From Rudanella lutea DSM 19387 (GTDB lineage Bacteria; Bacteroidota; Bacteroidia; Cytophagales; Spirosomataceae): a stretch of DNA of 64,000 nucleotides. The notes beneath the pieces were generated by a model. It was not told the DNA's origin and searched no databases. It saw only the letters and a list, made by a program, of their open reading frames with translations. Shown in pieces: positions 42,269 through 49,646 of this stretch (positions are counted from its first letter, which is position 1; each line of letters starts with the position of its first letter). Where the stretch lies: positions 3,615,694 to 3,679,693 of the forward strand of contig NZ_KB913013.1 of NCBI RefSeq assembly GCF_000383955.1, written 5' to 3'. A program made the translations under genes and the position numbers.

Positions 42269-43084
42269 ATGATGAAATACGTTAAGCCAACCAAATTCAG
42301 TTATTTACCCAAGCCGCTTGCCCTGCTCGATGTGCTGGGCCTGTTTGAGTGCGATCCGTTTGGTAATTCACTGTTGGTGAAACGAATCCTGATCGGAACC
42401 ATTGGTTGGTTTACCTACGCGCGGTACACGGTAGTAAACCGAATTGAGATTGAGGGGACGGAAAATATCGAGAACCTACCGATTAATAACGTGCTATTCC
42501 TGTCCAATCACCAGACCTACTTTGCCGACGTTATTGCCTTCTTCCACATCTTCTGTTCGGTGAAATGGGGCTTCAAAAATACCCTGCTGCCGCCCATGTA
42601 CCTGTTTGGCCCACGAGCCCGTAACTATTACGTGGCTGCTTCGGAAACGATGAAAAAGGGGGTTCTGGCCCGTCTGTTCAGCATGGGCGGAGCGATCACG
42701 GTAGAGCGGTCGTGGCGGGCCGATGGGCGCGATGTTAAACGGGAGGTAGATACCTCCGCGGGTGAGAAGGTCGGTAAGGCACTTGCCCACGGCTGGGTGG
42801 TGAGTTTCCCGCAGGGGACCACCAGCCCGTATGCCCCTGTACGCAAGGGCACGGCCCACATGATTATGCAGAATCAGCCCATTGTAGTGCCTATCGTGAT
42901 CAACGGGTTTCGGCGGGCGTTCGATAAAAAGGGGCTCCGGTTTAAGAAGCGCAACACCCTGTTGACAGTGCGGATTAAGCCCCCGCTTCAGATCGACCCC
43001 AACGACTCAGTCGATGATATTGTGGCCAAAGTACGAGCGGCCATCGAACAGGACGTGCCGGATTGGGTGGGAAGTAAGGAGTAG
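42269..43084 (+). CDS. 1-acyl-sn-glycerol-3-phosphate acyltransferase family protein (PlsC-like)
   Basis: A 271-aa (or 270-aa, two adjacent ATG codons at 42269 and 42272) membrane-associated acyltransferase. Block I is S-N-H-Q-T-Y-F-A-D (N-H-x4-D, catalytic His and Asp); block III is V-S-F-P-Q-G-T-T-S, in which the usual E of F-P-E-G-T is Q, a difference seen in some side branches. V-P-I-V-I-N-G-F forms block IV. It probably acylates lysophospholipid or a related lipid at the inner membrane. The upstream frame extension is not credible because it crosses the promoter palindrome. Confidence 0.88.
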   Translation: MMKYVKPTKFSYLPKPLALLDVLGLFECDPFGNSLLVKRILIGTIGWFTYARYTVVNRIEIEGTENIENLPINNVLFLSNHQTYFADVIAFFHIFCSVKWGFKNTLLPPMYLFGPRARNYYVAASETMKKGVLARLFSMGGAITVERSWRADGRDVKREVDTSAGEKVGKALAHGWVVSFPQGTTSPYAPVRKGTAHMIMQNQPIVVPIVINGFRRAFDKKGLRFKKRNTLLTVRIKPPLQIDPNDSVDDIVAKVRAAIEQDVPDWVGSKE

Positions 43085-43089
43085 TCGGC

Positions 43090-44175
43090 TTACTTCTCTT
43101 TCCCCGCCAGCTGCCCGCAGGCGGCATCAATATCTTTACCCCGGCTCCGGCGAATATTGACCGTTACGCCCTTTGCGTCGAGAAAACCGGCAAACTTGTC
43201 GAGCGTTTGTGGATCGGTATTGGTGAAATTGGCCTCCGCAATTGGGTTGTACTCAATGATGTTAATCTTGGCCGGCACCCGCTTCGTAAACTCCCACAAC
43301 TCTTTAGCGTCTTGCAGGGTATCGTTGAAGTTGTAAAAAACGATGTATTCAAACGTGACGCGCGTACCCGTTTTGCGGTAGAAGTAATTGAGCGATTCGG
43401 CCAGGTTCTTGAGCGAGTTGCTCTCGTTGATGGGCATAATCTGGTTCCGCTTTACGTCGTTGGCCGCGTGTAACGACAGGGCCAGGTTAAACTTCACCTG
43501 ATCGTCGCCCAGTTGTTTGATCATCTTCGCAATACCAGCCGTCGATACCGTAATCCGCTTCGCCGACATACCCAGCCCATCGGGCGAGGTTATCCGATCG
43601 ACGGATTCGAGCACGTTTTTGTAGTTCAGCAAAGGCTCGCCCATGCCCATGTACACAATGTTGGTAAGCGGAGCCTCGTAGTTGGCCTTAGCCTGCCGGT
43701 CAATGGCCACCACCTGATCGTAAATCTCGGCTGCGTCGAGGTTTCGTTTACGGTCCATGTAACCCGTTGCGCAAAACTTGCACGTGAGCGAGCACCCGAC
43801 CTGACTCGACACACAGGCGGTCATGCGCGGGCCGCCCGTTGCGTCGGTGCGCTCACGGTCCTGAAGGGTGTCGTCGTTGCGCAAAGCCGGAATCAGCACT
43901 CCTTCCACCAGGTTGCCGTCGAACAACCGAAACGATGATTTGATGGTGCCGTCGTTACTGCGTTGTTCGGTAGCAACTGACAAAGGCCGGATTTCAAATG
44001 CCATTTCGAGCTTCTCGCGCAAAGGCACCGACAGGTTGCTCATCTGCCCAAACGAGTGCGCCGACTTTTTCCAGAGCCATTCGTGTACCTGTTTGGCCCG
44101 AAAGCCCTGCTCGCCGTTTTGCACAAACCAGTCTTTGATTTGCGTAGGGGTGAGTTTGCGGATGTCTTGTTTCAT
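43090..44175 (-). CDS. rlmN: Dual-specificity RNA methyltransferase RlmN
   Basis: A 361-aa radical-SAM enzyme that methylates C2 of A2503 in 23S rRNA and of A37 in some tRNAs. The [4Fe-4S] cluster cysteines are C128, C132 and C135 (C-S-L-T-C-K-F-C). The two methyl-transfer cysteines are C121, seven residues before the cluster, and C353 near the C-terminus (D-I-D-A-A-C-G-Q). N-I-V-Y-M-G-M-G-E-P-L-L-N-Y and S-L-H-A-A-N-D are also diagnostic. It is last in a minus-strand run after cvpA- and yqeY-like genes, and a class C hairpin covers the space before its start. Confidence 0.97.
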   Translation of the reverse strand: MKQDIRKLTPTQIKDWFVQNGEQGFRAKQVHEWLWKKSAHSFGQMSNLSVPLREKLEMAFEIRPLSVATEQRSNDGTIKSSFRLFDGNLVEGVLIPALRNDDTLQDRERTDATGGPRMTACVSSQVGCSLTCKFCATGYMDRKRNLDAAEIYDQVVAIDRQAKANYEAPLTNIVYMGMGEPLLNYKNVLESVDRITSPDGLGMSAKRITVSTAGIAKMIKQLGDDQVKFNLALSLHAANDVKRNQIMPINESNSLKNLAESLNYFYRKTGTRVTFEYIVFYNFNDTLQDAKELWEFTKRVPAKINIIEYNPIAEANFTNTDPQTLDKFAGFLDAKGVTVNIRRSRGKDIDAACGQLAGKEK

Positions 44176-44179
44176 GAAG

Positions 44180-44252
44180 AAAGAGTGAGAGAGTGAAAGA
44201 GCGAATAAGGGACTGTTCTTGAGTCAAACGTTTACTCTTTCACTCTTTCACT
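44180..44252. repeat. Class C word hairpin between the CvpA-like gene and rlmN
   Basis: GAGAGAGTGAAAGAGCGAA (left, within 44180-44208) pairs imperfectly with TTTACTCTTTCACTCTTTCA (44230-44249). On the minus strand it begins inside the last codons of the CvpA-like gene (its C-terminus I-S-E-R-V-K-E is written in repeat words) and ends 5 bp before the rlmN ATG. Confidence 0.7.
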
Positions 44253-44762
44253 AATTTTTTTTCCCGCTTCGAGGCCTTTAGGAACCCACACGGCGGCTAC
44301 GTCCATCACTTTGGGGGCTACCGGCCGAATAAGGGGATATAAATACGTGTCTTTGGTTTGTTGGGGGGGCATTTGCACGCCCATATAGCTGAACAACCAG
44401 AGCATCACACTAATTCCAAACACCCACGTAAAGATGCCAACAGCGGCTCCGGCAAACCGATCGAAACTGCCGAGCAACGTTTGCCGGAGCGATTGGCGCA
44501 GCGAGTAGCCCATCCGGTTGACCATAAAGACAACCGGGAAGAAGATAATGGAGAAGCCGAGCCACGGCAAAAATTTGCGGGCCAGCTCGCGGCTGATATA
44601 CGGGGCAAGCAGGTCGATGCCGAAGCTCAGAAACTTAAGCCCGACCACCATTGCCACCACAAAGGCAATTACGGCCACCACCTCGACCAGCAGCCCCTTG
44701 CGGTACCCGTTCCAGGCACCCCAAATCAGTGGAATCAGAATCAGAATGTCGAGGGTCTTCAT
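44232..44762 (-). CDS. CvpA-family membrane protein
   Basis: A 176-aa protein with four hydrophobic helices (about 4-20, 27-47, 64-84, 103-125). It opens D-I-L-I-L-I-P-L-I-W-G-A-W-N-G-Y-R-K-G-L-L, the standard CvpA start with a conserved G-x-x-x-G-x-x-x-G pattern, followed by a conserved F-D-R-F-A-G-A-A-V-G-I loop. CvpA is tied to colicin V export and envelope stress in E. coli; its biochemical role is unknown. The start at 44762 fits the family, and the longer frame would reach into the class A repeat. The C-terminal residues are encoded by repeat sequence. Confidence 0.88.
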   Translation of the reverse strand: MKTLDILILIPLIWGAWNGYRKGLLVEVVAVIAFVVAMVVGLKFLSFGIDLLAPYISRELARKFLPWLGFSIIFFPVVFMVNRMGYSLRQSLRQTLLGSFDRFAGAAVGIFTWVFGISVMLWLFSYMGVQMPPQQTKDTYLYPLIRPVAPKVMDVAAVWVPKGLEAGKKISERVKE

Positions 44763-44764
44763 AG

Positions 44765-44842
44765 CAATGAACAATAAACAACGAACAGTGCATAAGGGCT
44801 GTTCGTTGTTTATTGTTCGTTGTTAGCTGTTCGTTGTTTATT
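44765..44842. repeat. Class A word hairpin between the YqeY-like and CvpA-like genes
   Basis: 44765-44788 (CAATGAACAATAAACAACG...) pairs with 44799-44822 at 23 of 24 positions, with a second copy of the right word at 44826-44842 (CTGTTCGTTGTTTATTG). It fills the interval from the YqeY-like stop, which lies inside the word, to 3 bp before the CvpA-like ATG. Confidence 0.82.
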
Positions 44843-45287
44843 GCAGTAGTGACTTCACCATAGCCGAAATCGCCTTTCCTTCGGCTATACCGGCCAGTTC
44901 TTTGGTGGCTACCCCCATTACTTTACCCATGTCTGAGGGGGCCGAGGCACCCACGCGGCCGATAATGTCCTGAAGCCTGGCCCGGAGTTCGTCTTCGGTC
45001 AGTTGCTTGGGCAGGTACTTTTCGATCACCGCGATTTCGGCTTCTTCGGTGGCGAGCAAATCCGCGCGGCCTTGTTGCCGGAAAATATCCGCCGAGTCTT
45101 TGCGCTGCTTCACGGCTTTGGTCAGCAGCTTCAGCTCGTCTTCGGGTTTCAGGCCGTCGCCCGCGCCCTCTTTGGTTTCTTCGAGCAGAATAAGGGATTT
45201 AATAGCGCGGAGAGCCCGCAGTTTATCGGCTTCTTTGGCCAGCATGGCCTGCTTGATATCGGCGTCGATCTGTTGTTTCAGTGACAT
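44838..45287 (-). CDS. GatB/YqeY family protein
   Basis: A 149-aa helical protein of the YqeY family, which shares its domain with the tail of the GatB amidotransferase subunit and the tRNA-binding side of that complex. The hallmark is L-K-Q-Q-I-D-A-D-I-K-Q-A-M-L-A-K-E at the start, then R-A-L-R-A-I-K-S-L-I-L, E-I-A-V-I-E-K-Y-L-P-K-Q-L-T-E-D-E-L and G-K-V-M-G-V-A near the C-terminus. The physiological role is uncertain, with a link to tRNA or translation presumed from the domain. The start at 45287 removes a repeat-encoded leader. Confidence 0.93.
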   Translation of the reverse strand: MSLKQQIDADIKQAMLAKEADKLRALRAIKSLILLEETKEGAGDGLKPEDELKLLTKAVKQRKDSADIFRQQGRADLLATEEAEIAVIEKYLPKQLTEDELRARLQDIIGRVGASAPSDMGKVMGVATKELAGIAEGKAISAMVKSLLQ

Positions 45288-45297
45288 GAATGAAAAA

Positions 45298-45357
45298 CGA
45301 AAGAGTGAAAGAGCGAAAGAGTGATAAAAGTCGCTCATTTGCTCTTTCACTCTTTCG
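45298..45357. repeat. Class C word hairpin, 17-bp perfect arms
   Basis: CGAAAGAGTGAAAGAGC (45298-45314) and GCTCTTTCACTCTTTCG (45341-45357) are exact reverse complements. It stands 10 bp before the YqeY-like ATG in the divergent region shared with the DinB gene. Confidence 0.82.
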
Positions 45358-45379
45358 CCATTGATTTTGGCAAAGTTAC

Positions 45380-45387
45380 TACTTTTG
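45380..45387 (+). promoter_or_regulatory. Candidate -7 box (TACTTTTG) for the DinB gene
   Basis: TACTTTTG fits TAnnTTTG, 34 bp before the ATG at 45422. The -33 element would fall in the class C hairpin and is not clear. Confidence 0.4.
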
Positions 45388-45421
45388 ACCGCTTACGTTG
45401 CAGCCGTCGAAGCACAACCCC

Positions 45422-45961
45422 ATGATCGTTTCTGAAATCCAACAAACCCTGACCGACCGCTACCGGGCCTTTTTGTGGCTGACCAACCCGCTGACCGATG
45501 CCCAGTTTTACGCGCCACTGGGCGATGATAAATGGTCGGTTGCCGAAACCGTGCAGCATTTGTACCTCAGTGCCCGGCCCGTGGCTCGGTTGTTGGCTGG
45601 CCCTCGGGAGGTGCTTCATCAGTTTGGCCAACCCGGTAGGCCCTCACGCTCGTATGCGCAACTGGTAGCTGATTATCGGAAGGCCCTTGCCGATAATGGC
45701 ATCAAAGCCCCCGCAAGCATGAGCGCCCGGGCAGAGGACCTCGCCGAGCGAATGACGGTAGAAAATAATTTCGCGGCCGTTCATCAGCGTGTGGTCGATG
45801 CGTTGACAAACTGGACTGACGACGATCTGGAAAACTATCAGCTTCCGCACCCGGCTATGGGGTTGTTGACCCTTCGGGAGATGCTGTATTTTACGGCTTA
45901 TCATCTGCTGCATCACCTGGAACCTACCCGGAACTACCTTTCGGAAAAGGGATTAGACTAA
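45422..45961 (+). CDS. DinB-family protein (DUF664-like metal-binding four-helix bundle)
   Basis: A 179-aa four-helix-bundle protein. Y-A-P-L-G-D-D-K-W-S-V-A-E-T-V-Q-H-L-Y-L-S carries the first histidine of the metal site typical of the DinB/YfiT superfamily, and Y-F-T-A-Y-H-L-L-H-H-L-E-P-T-R carries the second group of histidines. Such proteins bind a divalent metal, and some are thiol transferases such as bacillithiol S-transferase; activity here is unknown. The ATG at 45422 is preferred to a TTG 24 bp earlier. It is followed by engB only 30 bp downstream. Confidence 0.85.
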   Translation: MIVSEIQQTLTDRYRAFLWLTNPLTDAQFYAPLGDDKWSVAETVQHLYLSARPVARLLAGPREVLHQFGQPGRPSRSYAQLVADYRKALADNGIKAPASMSARAEDLAERMTVENNFAAVHQRVVDALTNWTDDDLENYQLPHPAMGLLTLREMLYFTAYHLLHHLEPTRNYLSEKGLD

Positions 45962-45966
45962 CTTTG
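45959..45966 (+). promoter_or_regulatory. Candidate -7 box (TAACTTTG) for engB
   Basis: TAACTTTG, overlapping the DinB stop codon, fits TAnnTTTG and lies 25 bp before the engB ATG. TTTC at 45939-45942 is a possible weak -33 element. Confidence 0.5.
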
Positions 45967-45991
45967 TGGCCAATTCAACTCTGAAAGTGCC

Positions 45992-46618
45992 ATGCAAGTC
46001 AAATCCGCGGAATTCCTCATCAGCAATACCGACCCGGCCAAGTGCCCTAACCCCGATAAACCCGAGTATGCGTTTATTGGGCGGTCCAACGTGGGGAAGT
46101 CGTCGTTGATCAACATGCTCGTCAGCCGGCACGGGCTGGCCAAAACGTCGCAAACGCCGGGGAAAACGCAGCTTATCAACCACTTTATCATCAACAAAGA
46201 GTGGTATCTGGTCGATTTGCCGGGTTACGGTTTCGCGCAGGTGGGCAAAGGCACCCGGGCGGGTTTCGTGCGTATGATTGATACGTACCTGACTACCCGC
46301 CCCAACCTGATCTGCACCTTTGTGCTGGTTGATTCGCGCATTGCCCCGCAAAAAATTGATCTCGATTTCATGACCCGGCTGGGTGAGCAGGGCATTCCGT
46401 TTGTGATCGTGTTCACCAAAACCGAAAAGCTGAAGTCGGGAGGGCTGCAAAACGTGCAGGAGCGCTATAAAGCGGCCTTGCAGGAGATTGGCTGGGAAGA
46501 AATACCCCAAATGTTTCTGACATCGGCCGTGAACCGGGCGGGCCAGAAAGAGCTGCTCGATTTTATTGAGCCCCTCAACCGCGACTTTGTGATTCCGGCC
46601 GAGAAAAAGCCCTGGTAA
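45992..46618 (+). CDS. engB: Ribosome biogenesis GTPase YsxC/EngB
   Basis: A 208-aa GTPase needed for assembly of the large ribosomal subunit. G1 is F-I-G-R-S-N-V-G-K-S-S-L-I-N at 29-42, G2 includes a conserved K-T-S-Q-T-P-G-K-T, G3 is D-L-P-G-Y-G-F-A, and the G4 position reads F-T-K-T-E-K (T-K-x-E in place of the usual T-K-x-D, as in other EngB proteins of this group). The last part, F-L-T-S-A-V-N-R-A-G, is G5. It precedes a small gene by 10 bp. Confidence 0.96.
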   Translation: MQVKSAEFLISNTDPAKCPNPDKPEYAFIGRSNVGKSSLINMLVSRHGLAKTSQTPGKTQLINHFIINKEWYLVDLPGYGFAQVGKGTRAGFVRMIDTYLTTRPNLICTFVLVDSRIAPQKIDLDFMTRLGEQGIPFVIVFTKTEKLKSGGLQNVQERYKAALQEIGWEEIPQMFLTSAVNRAGQKELLDFIEPLNRDFVIPAEKKPW

Positions 46619-46628
46619 CCGACCGCCA

Positions 46629-46838
46629 ATGACTGCTGACCAACTCACCGAGTTTTTTCACGATGTGCTCATTTCGATGCACGAAAACATCCGCGACTTA
46701 CAGGGCAAGAAAGTGTACGCCGACCCACAGGAACAGGATTACCTCAGCGGGCGGCTGTTTAGCTACCACGAGGTGCTTCAGATCATGAAGTTCTCGGCCC
46801 GCGAAGCCGGACTCGACGAGAAAGAGTTGGGCCTGTAA
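46629..46838 (+). CDS. Small hypothetical protein downstream of engB
   Basis: A 69-aa soluble, acidic, helical protein with M-T-A-D-Q-L-T-E-F-F at the start and R-L-F-S-Y-H-E-V-L-Q-I-M-K near the middle. There is no signal or membrane segment and I know no family. It starts 10 bp after engB and is likely co-transcribed with it. A transcript break could follow, since the next gene has its own promoter box. Codon use matches the neighbours, so I believe it is real. Confidence 0.65.
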   Translation: MTADQLTEFFHDVLISMHENIRDLQGKKVYADPQEQDYLSGRLFSYHEVLQIMKFSAREAGLDEKELGL

Positions 46839-46919
46839 GCTACTATGGGGTTGCCGTAGAGCGCAAACGATTCCGGGCGGTAACCGATTCGGTTTCGCCT
46901 AAAACTGCGTACGGCTTCG

Positions 46920-46927
46920 TATCTTCG
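46920..46927 (+). promoter_or_regulatory. Candidate -7 box (TATCTTCG) for the DUF5606 gene
   Basis: TATCTTCG differs from TAnnTTTG at one base and lies 65 bp before the ATG at 46993. A TTTCG near 46893 could be the -33 part. Confidence 0.35.
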
Positions 46928-46992
46928 CGACTTATTTTAACAATTCAGAGACAATACACCTAGCTCCACCGACGTTATCGGTTTAGTTGAAT

Positions 46993-47448
46993 ATGGAAGC
47001 ATTACGTCAGATTGCCAATATCAGCGGATTCAGCGGACTCTATCGCATTCTTAAACCCAGCCGTTCGGGCGTCATTGTCGAATCGCTCGATGAGAAGAAA
47101 GAGAAAACCATGATGGGGCCAACCGCCCGTGTCTCGGTTCTGAACGATATTTCAATGTACGTCGATACCCCCGATCAGTCGGTGGCACTCGGCGAGGTGC
47201 TGCGGGCCGTAGCCGACAAGTTTGGCGACAGCGTGCCCGTAACCCCCAAAAGCAGCGATGCCGAACTCGCCAACTTTATGGGCGAGGTGCTCCCCGAGTA
47301 CGACCGGGAGCGCGTTCGGACATCCGACATCAAGAAACTGGTCAGCTGGTACGGTATTTTGCGCCAGCATGCCCCCGAAGTGTTTGAGGCAAAAGCCGAC
47401 GAGTCGGCCGCCGAAACAAATGAGGCTGACGAGGCACCGGCTCAATAG
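46993..47448 (+). CDS. DUF5606 domain-containing protein
   Basis: A 151-aa soluble protein. The N-terminal 60 residues (I-A-N-I-S-G-F-S-G-L-Y-R-I-L-K-P-S-R-S-G-V-I-V-E-S-L-D) are the DUF5606 beta-domain, found mostly in Bacteroidota; a helical middle contains L-V-S-W-Y-G-I-L-R-Q-H-A-P-E-V-F; and the tail is acidic and Ala/Glu-rich, probably disordered. The function is unknown. The Gly-rich small-barrel-like start is reminiscent of RNA-binding folds, which is only a suggestion. ATG at 46993. Confidence 0.88.
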   Translation: MEALRQIANISGFSGLYRILKPSRSGVIVESLDEKKEKTMMGPTARVSVLNDISMYVDTPDQSVALGEVLRAVADKFGDSVPVTPKSSDAELANFMGEVLPEYDRERVRTSDIKKLVSWYGILRQHAPEVFEAKADESAAETNEADEAPAQ

Positions 47449-47494
47449 CCCGTTCGTCGTTAGTCATATCGGTCTCCATTTTTCAGTGAGAACG

Positions 47495-47530
47495 AAAAAG
47501 CCGCGAAACGCCCCTGGCTCGCGGCTTTTT
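47495..47530 (+). terminator. Intrinsic terminator after the DUF5606 gene
   Basis: AAAAAGCCGCGA (47495-47506) pairs exactly with TCGCGGCTTTTT (47519-47530), 12-nt loop, ending in a T-run. The following promoter box for the RDD gene begins 3 bp later. Confidence 0.9.
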
Positions 47531-47532
47531 TT

Positions 47533-47540
47533 TATGTTTG
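47533..47540 (+). promoter_or_regulatory. Candidate -7 box (TATGTTTG) for the RDD gene
   Basis: TATGTTTG fits TAnnTTTG, 33 bp before the ATG at 47574, directly behind the DUF5606 terminator. Confidence 0.5.
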
Positions 47541-47573
47541 TACTTCACTCTGCGTGAGGTAAACAACACCCGT

Positions 47574-48278
47574 ATGCCCGTCACGATCCGAACCTCCCAG
47601 AACGTTGTGCTTGAGTACGAGCCCGCCAGCCTTGGCGAGCGGTTTGTGGCTACCCTGATCGATTACCTCATTTTTCTGGGCTGGGTGATTCTGACGGCCT
47701 ACATAGCCTCGCAGGGCGGTCGGATGCTGGGGAACTACTACTGGTTTTTTGTGGTGCTGGCTCCTATTCTGTTCTACGACCTACTCACCGAATGGCTGCT
47801 CAACGGGCAGAGCCTGGGTAAACTGGCCATGAATATCCGGGTGGTTAAGCTCGATGGGTCGCGGCCGGGCCTGGGCGATTACCTGCTTCGCTGGCTGTTT
47901 CGACTGGTGGATACACGCGTGCTCAATGGCGTGGTGGCGATGGTGGCCGTGGCCGCCAACGACCGGGGGCAGCGGCTGGGCGATGTGGCCGCCGGCACAA
48001 CGGTGGTCAAAATTAAACCGGCTATCACGCTCGACGATGTGCTCCATACGCTGCTGCCCGACGACTACCGCGTCCAATTCCCCGACGTCATTGTCCTCAC
48101 CGATCGGGATCTCAATAGTATCCGTGACACCCTCCGGACAGGCCACCCGGTGCTGCTGGACCGGGCCGCTACCCGCGTTAAATCCGTGACCGGGGTTTCG
48201 TCGCCAATGCCTGCCGAGTTATTTTTGCAGACCGTCGTGGCCGACCATCAGTTTATGACCACGCGAGGAGTTCAATAA
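47574..48278 (+). CDS. RDD-family membrane protein
   Basis: A 234-aa protein with the RDD signature R-F-V-A-T-L-I-D-Y near residue 22 (R, then D, D), about three to four helices (about 25-45, 55-75, a third near 105-130) and a cytoplasmic tail. V-V-K-L-D-G-S-R-P-G-L-G-D and A-G-T-T-V-V-K-I are typical. In many Bacteroidota an RDD gene belongs to the SpoIIM-DUF4129-MoxR-DUF58 cluster; here it is 15 kb away from that cluster, alone behind its own promoter box. The M-P-V-T-I-R-T-S-Q-N-V-V-L-E-Y start is the RDD partner type found with SpoIIM. Confidence 0.9.
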   Translation: MPVTIRTSQNVVLEYEPASLGERFVATLIDYLIFLGWVILTAYIASQGGRMLGNYYWFFVVLAPILFYDLLTEWLLNGQSLGKLAMNIRVVKLDGSRPGLGDYLLRWLFRLVDTRVLNGVVAMVAVAANDRGQRLGDVAAGTTVVKIKPAITLDDVLHTLLPDDYRVQFPDVIVLTDRDLNSIRDTLRTGHPVLLDRAATRVKSVTGVSSPMPAELFLQTVVADHQFMTTRGVQ

Positions 48279-48345
48279 TGTAGAATGTACCATGCGTAAC
48301 GATAGCTGGTCATTATACATTACTCCTTATTCATTGTACATTCAG
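48275..48345. repeat. Class B-like words between the RDD and M20 genes
   Basis: GAATGTACCATG (48283-48294) pairs with CATTGTACATTC (48332-48343) at 11 of 12 positions; ATAATGTAG and CATTATACATTACTCC are further variants of the class B word. The region starts inside the RDD stop codon and ends 2 bp before the next ATG. Confidence 0.5.
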
Positions 48346-48347
48346 CT

Positions 48348-49544
48348 ATGATAGACAGCATAAAATCCCTCGCCCAGCAGTTCGCCGACGATGCCGTGGC
48401 TACCCGCCGACACCTGCACGCGCATCCCGAATTGTCGTTTCATGAGTACCAAACAGCCCGCTACGTGGCCGATCAGCTCAAGGCCATCGGCCTGACTCCG
48501 CAGGAGGGCGTTGCCAATACGGGCGTGGTGGCTCTGATCGAAGGGCGCAAGCCGGGCCCGACCAGCCACCGGGTGGTGGGTCTCCGGGCCGATATGGATG
48601 CCTTACCGATTCACGAAGCGAACAATGTACCGTACAAATCGACCGTGGAGGGAGTCATGCACGCCTGTGGTCACGATGTGCATACGGCTAGTCTGCTCAC
48701 CACGGCCCGGATTCTGAACACCCTGCGCGATGAATTTTCGGGGACGGTGAAGCTGGTGTTTCAGCCTGCCGAGGAGAAAGCCCCCGGTGGGGCGTCGCTC
48801 ATGATTGCCGATGGTGTACTCCAGAACCCGGCTCCGGTTGGCATGCTCGGTCAACACGTAGCCCCCAACATTCCGGTGGGCAAAATCGGATTCCGCGAGG
48901 GCATGTACATGGCCAGTACCGATGAATTGTACCTGACCGTGCGCGGTAAAGGCGGGCACGGTGCCATGCCCGACCAACTGATTGACCCGGTTCTGATTGC
49001 ATCGCACATTATTGTGGCTTTGCAACAGATCATCAGCCGCAACCGGCCCCCGGCGAGCCCATCGGTGCTGTCGTTTGGGCGGTTTATTGCCGATGGCGTT
49101 ACCAACGTGATTCCCAACGAGGTAAAAATTGAAGGGACTTTCCGCTGCATGAATGAAGAATGGCGGGAAGAAGGCCTGCGCCGGATGCAGAAGCTGGCCG
49201 AGGGCATGGCCGAGGCCATGGGTGGCTCCTGCGAGTTTACCCGCGTGAAAGGCTACCCATTTCTCCAGAACCATCCCGAACTAACCCGCCGGACGCGGGC
49301 GTCGGCCGTAGCGTACATGGGTGCCGAAAACGTGGTCGACCTTGACCTCTGGATGGCGGGCGAAGACTTTGCGTTTTACTCGCAGGTGGTCGATTCGTGC
49401 TTTTATCGGCTGGGCACCCGCAACGAGTCGCGCGGAATTGTGTCGGGTGTACACACGCCTACGTTCGACATCGACGAGTCGGCGCTTACGGTTGGCCCCG
49501 GCCTCATGGCGTGGCTGGCGGTTGAGGAGCTGGGCAACAAATAA
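48348..49544 (+). CDS. M20-family amidohydrolase (N-acyl-L-amino acid / hippurate hydrolase type)
   Basis: A 398-aa cytoplasmic metallohydrolase. R-R-H-L-H-A-H-P-E-L-S-F at the start, the metal-site cysteine and histidine in M-H-A-C-G-H-D-V-H-T-A-S, F-Q-P-A-E-E-K with the catalytic Glu, R-G-K-G-G-H-G-A-M-P at the dimerisation domain entry, and S-G-V-H-T-P-T-F-D near the end make it an amidohydrolase of the IAA-amino acid/hippurate/N-acetyl-diaminopimelate type. It probably removes an N-acyl group from an amino acid. Single gene with a repeat on each side. Confidence 0.93.
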   Translation: MIDSIKSLAQQFADDAVATRRHLHAHPELSFHEYQTARYVADQLKAIGLTPQEGVANTGVVALIEGRKPGPTSHRVVGLRADMDALPIHEANNVPYKSTVEGVMHACGHDVHTASLLTTARILNTLRDEFSGTVKLVFQPAEEKAPGGASLMIADGVLQNPAPVGMLGQHVAPNIPVGKIGFREGMYMASTDELYLTVRGKGGHGAMPDQLIDPVLIASHIIVALQQIISRNRPPASPSVLSFGRFIADGVTNVIPNEVKIEGTFRCMNEEWREEGLRRMQKLAEGMAEAMGGSCEFTRVKGYPFLQNHPELTRRTRASAVAYMGAENVVDLDLWMAGEDFAFYSQVVDSCFYRLGTRNESRGIVSGVHTPTFDIDESALTVGPGLMAWLAVEELGNK

Positions 49545-49646
49545 TCAGAAATAGCGAAAGCGATAACGAGCGAAAGAGTGGGGAGGGGCATGAAAGCTGA
49601 GTAGTAAGTAATACTTTCGCTTTTCATCATCAAAAACTCCTGTATC

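Noticed and set aside
49554-49624. Further class C hairpin before the histidine phosphatase gene
   Set aside because: GCGAAAG and CTTTCGC words are present, but the arms are short and poorly matched; not convincing enough to list.
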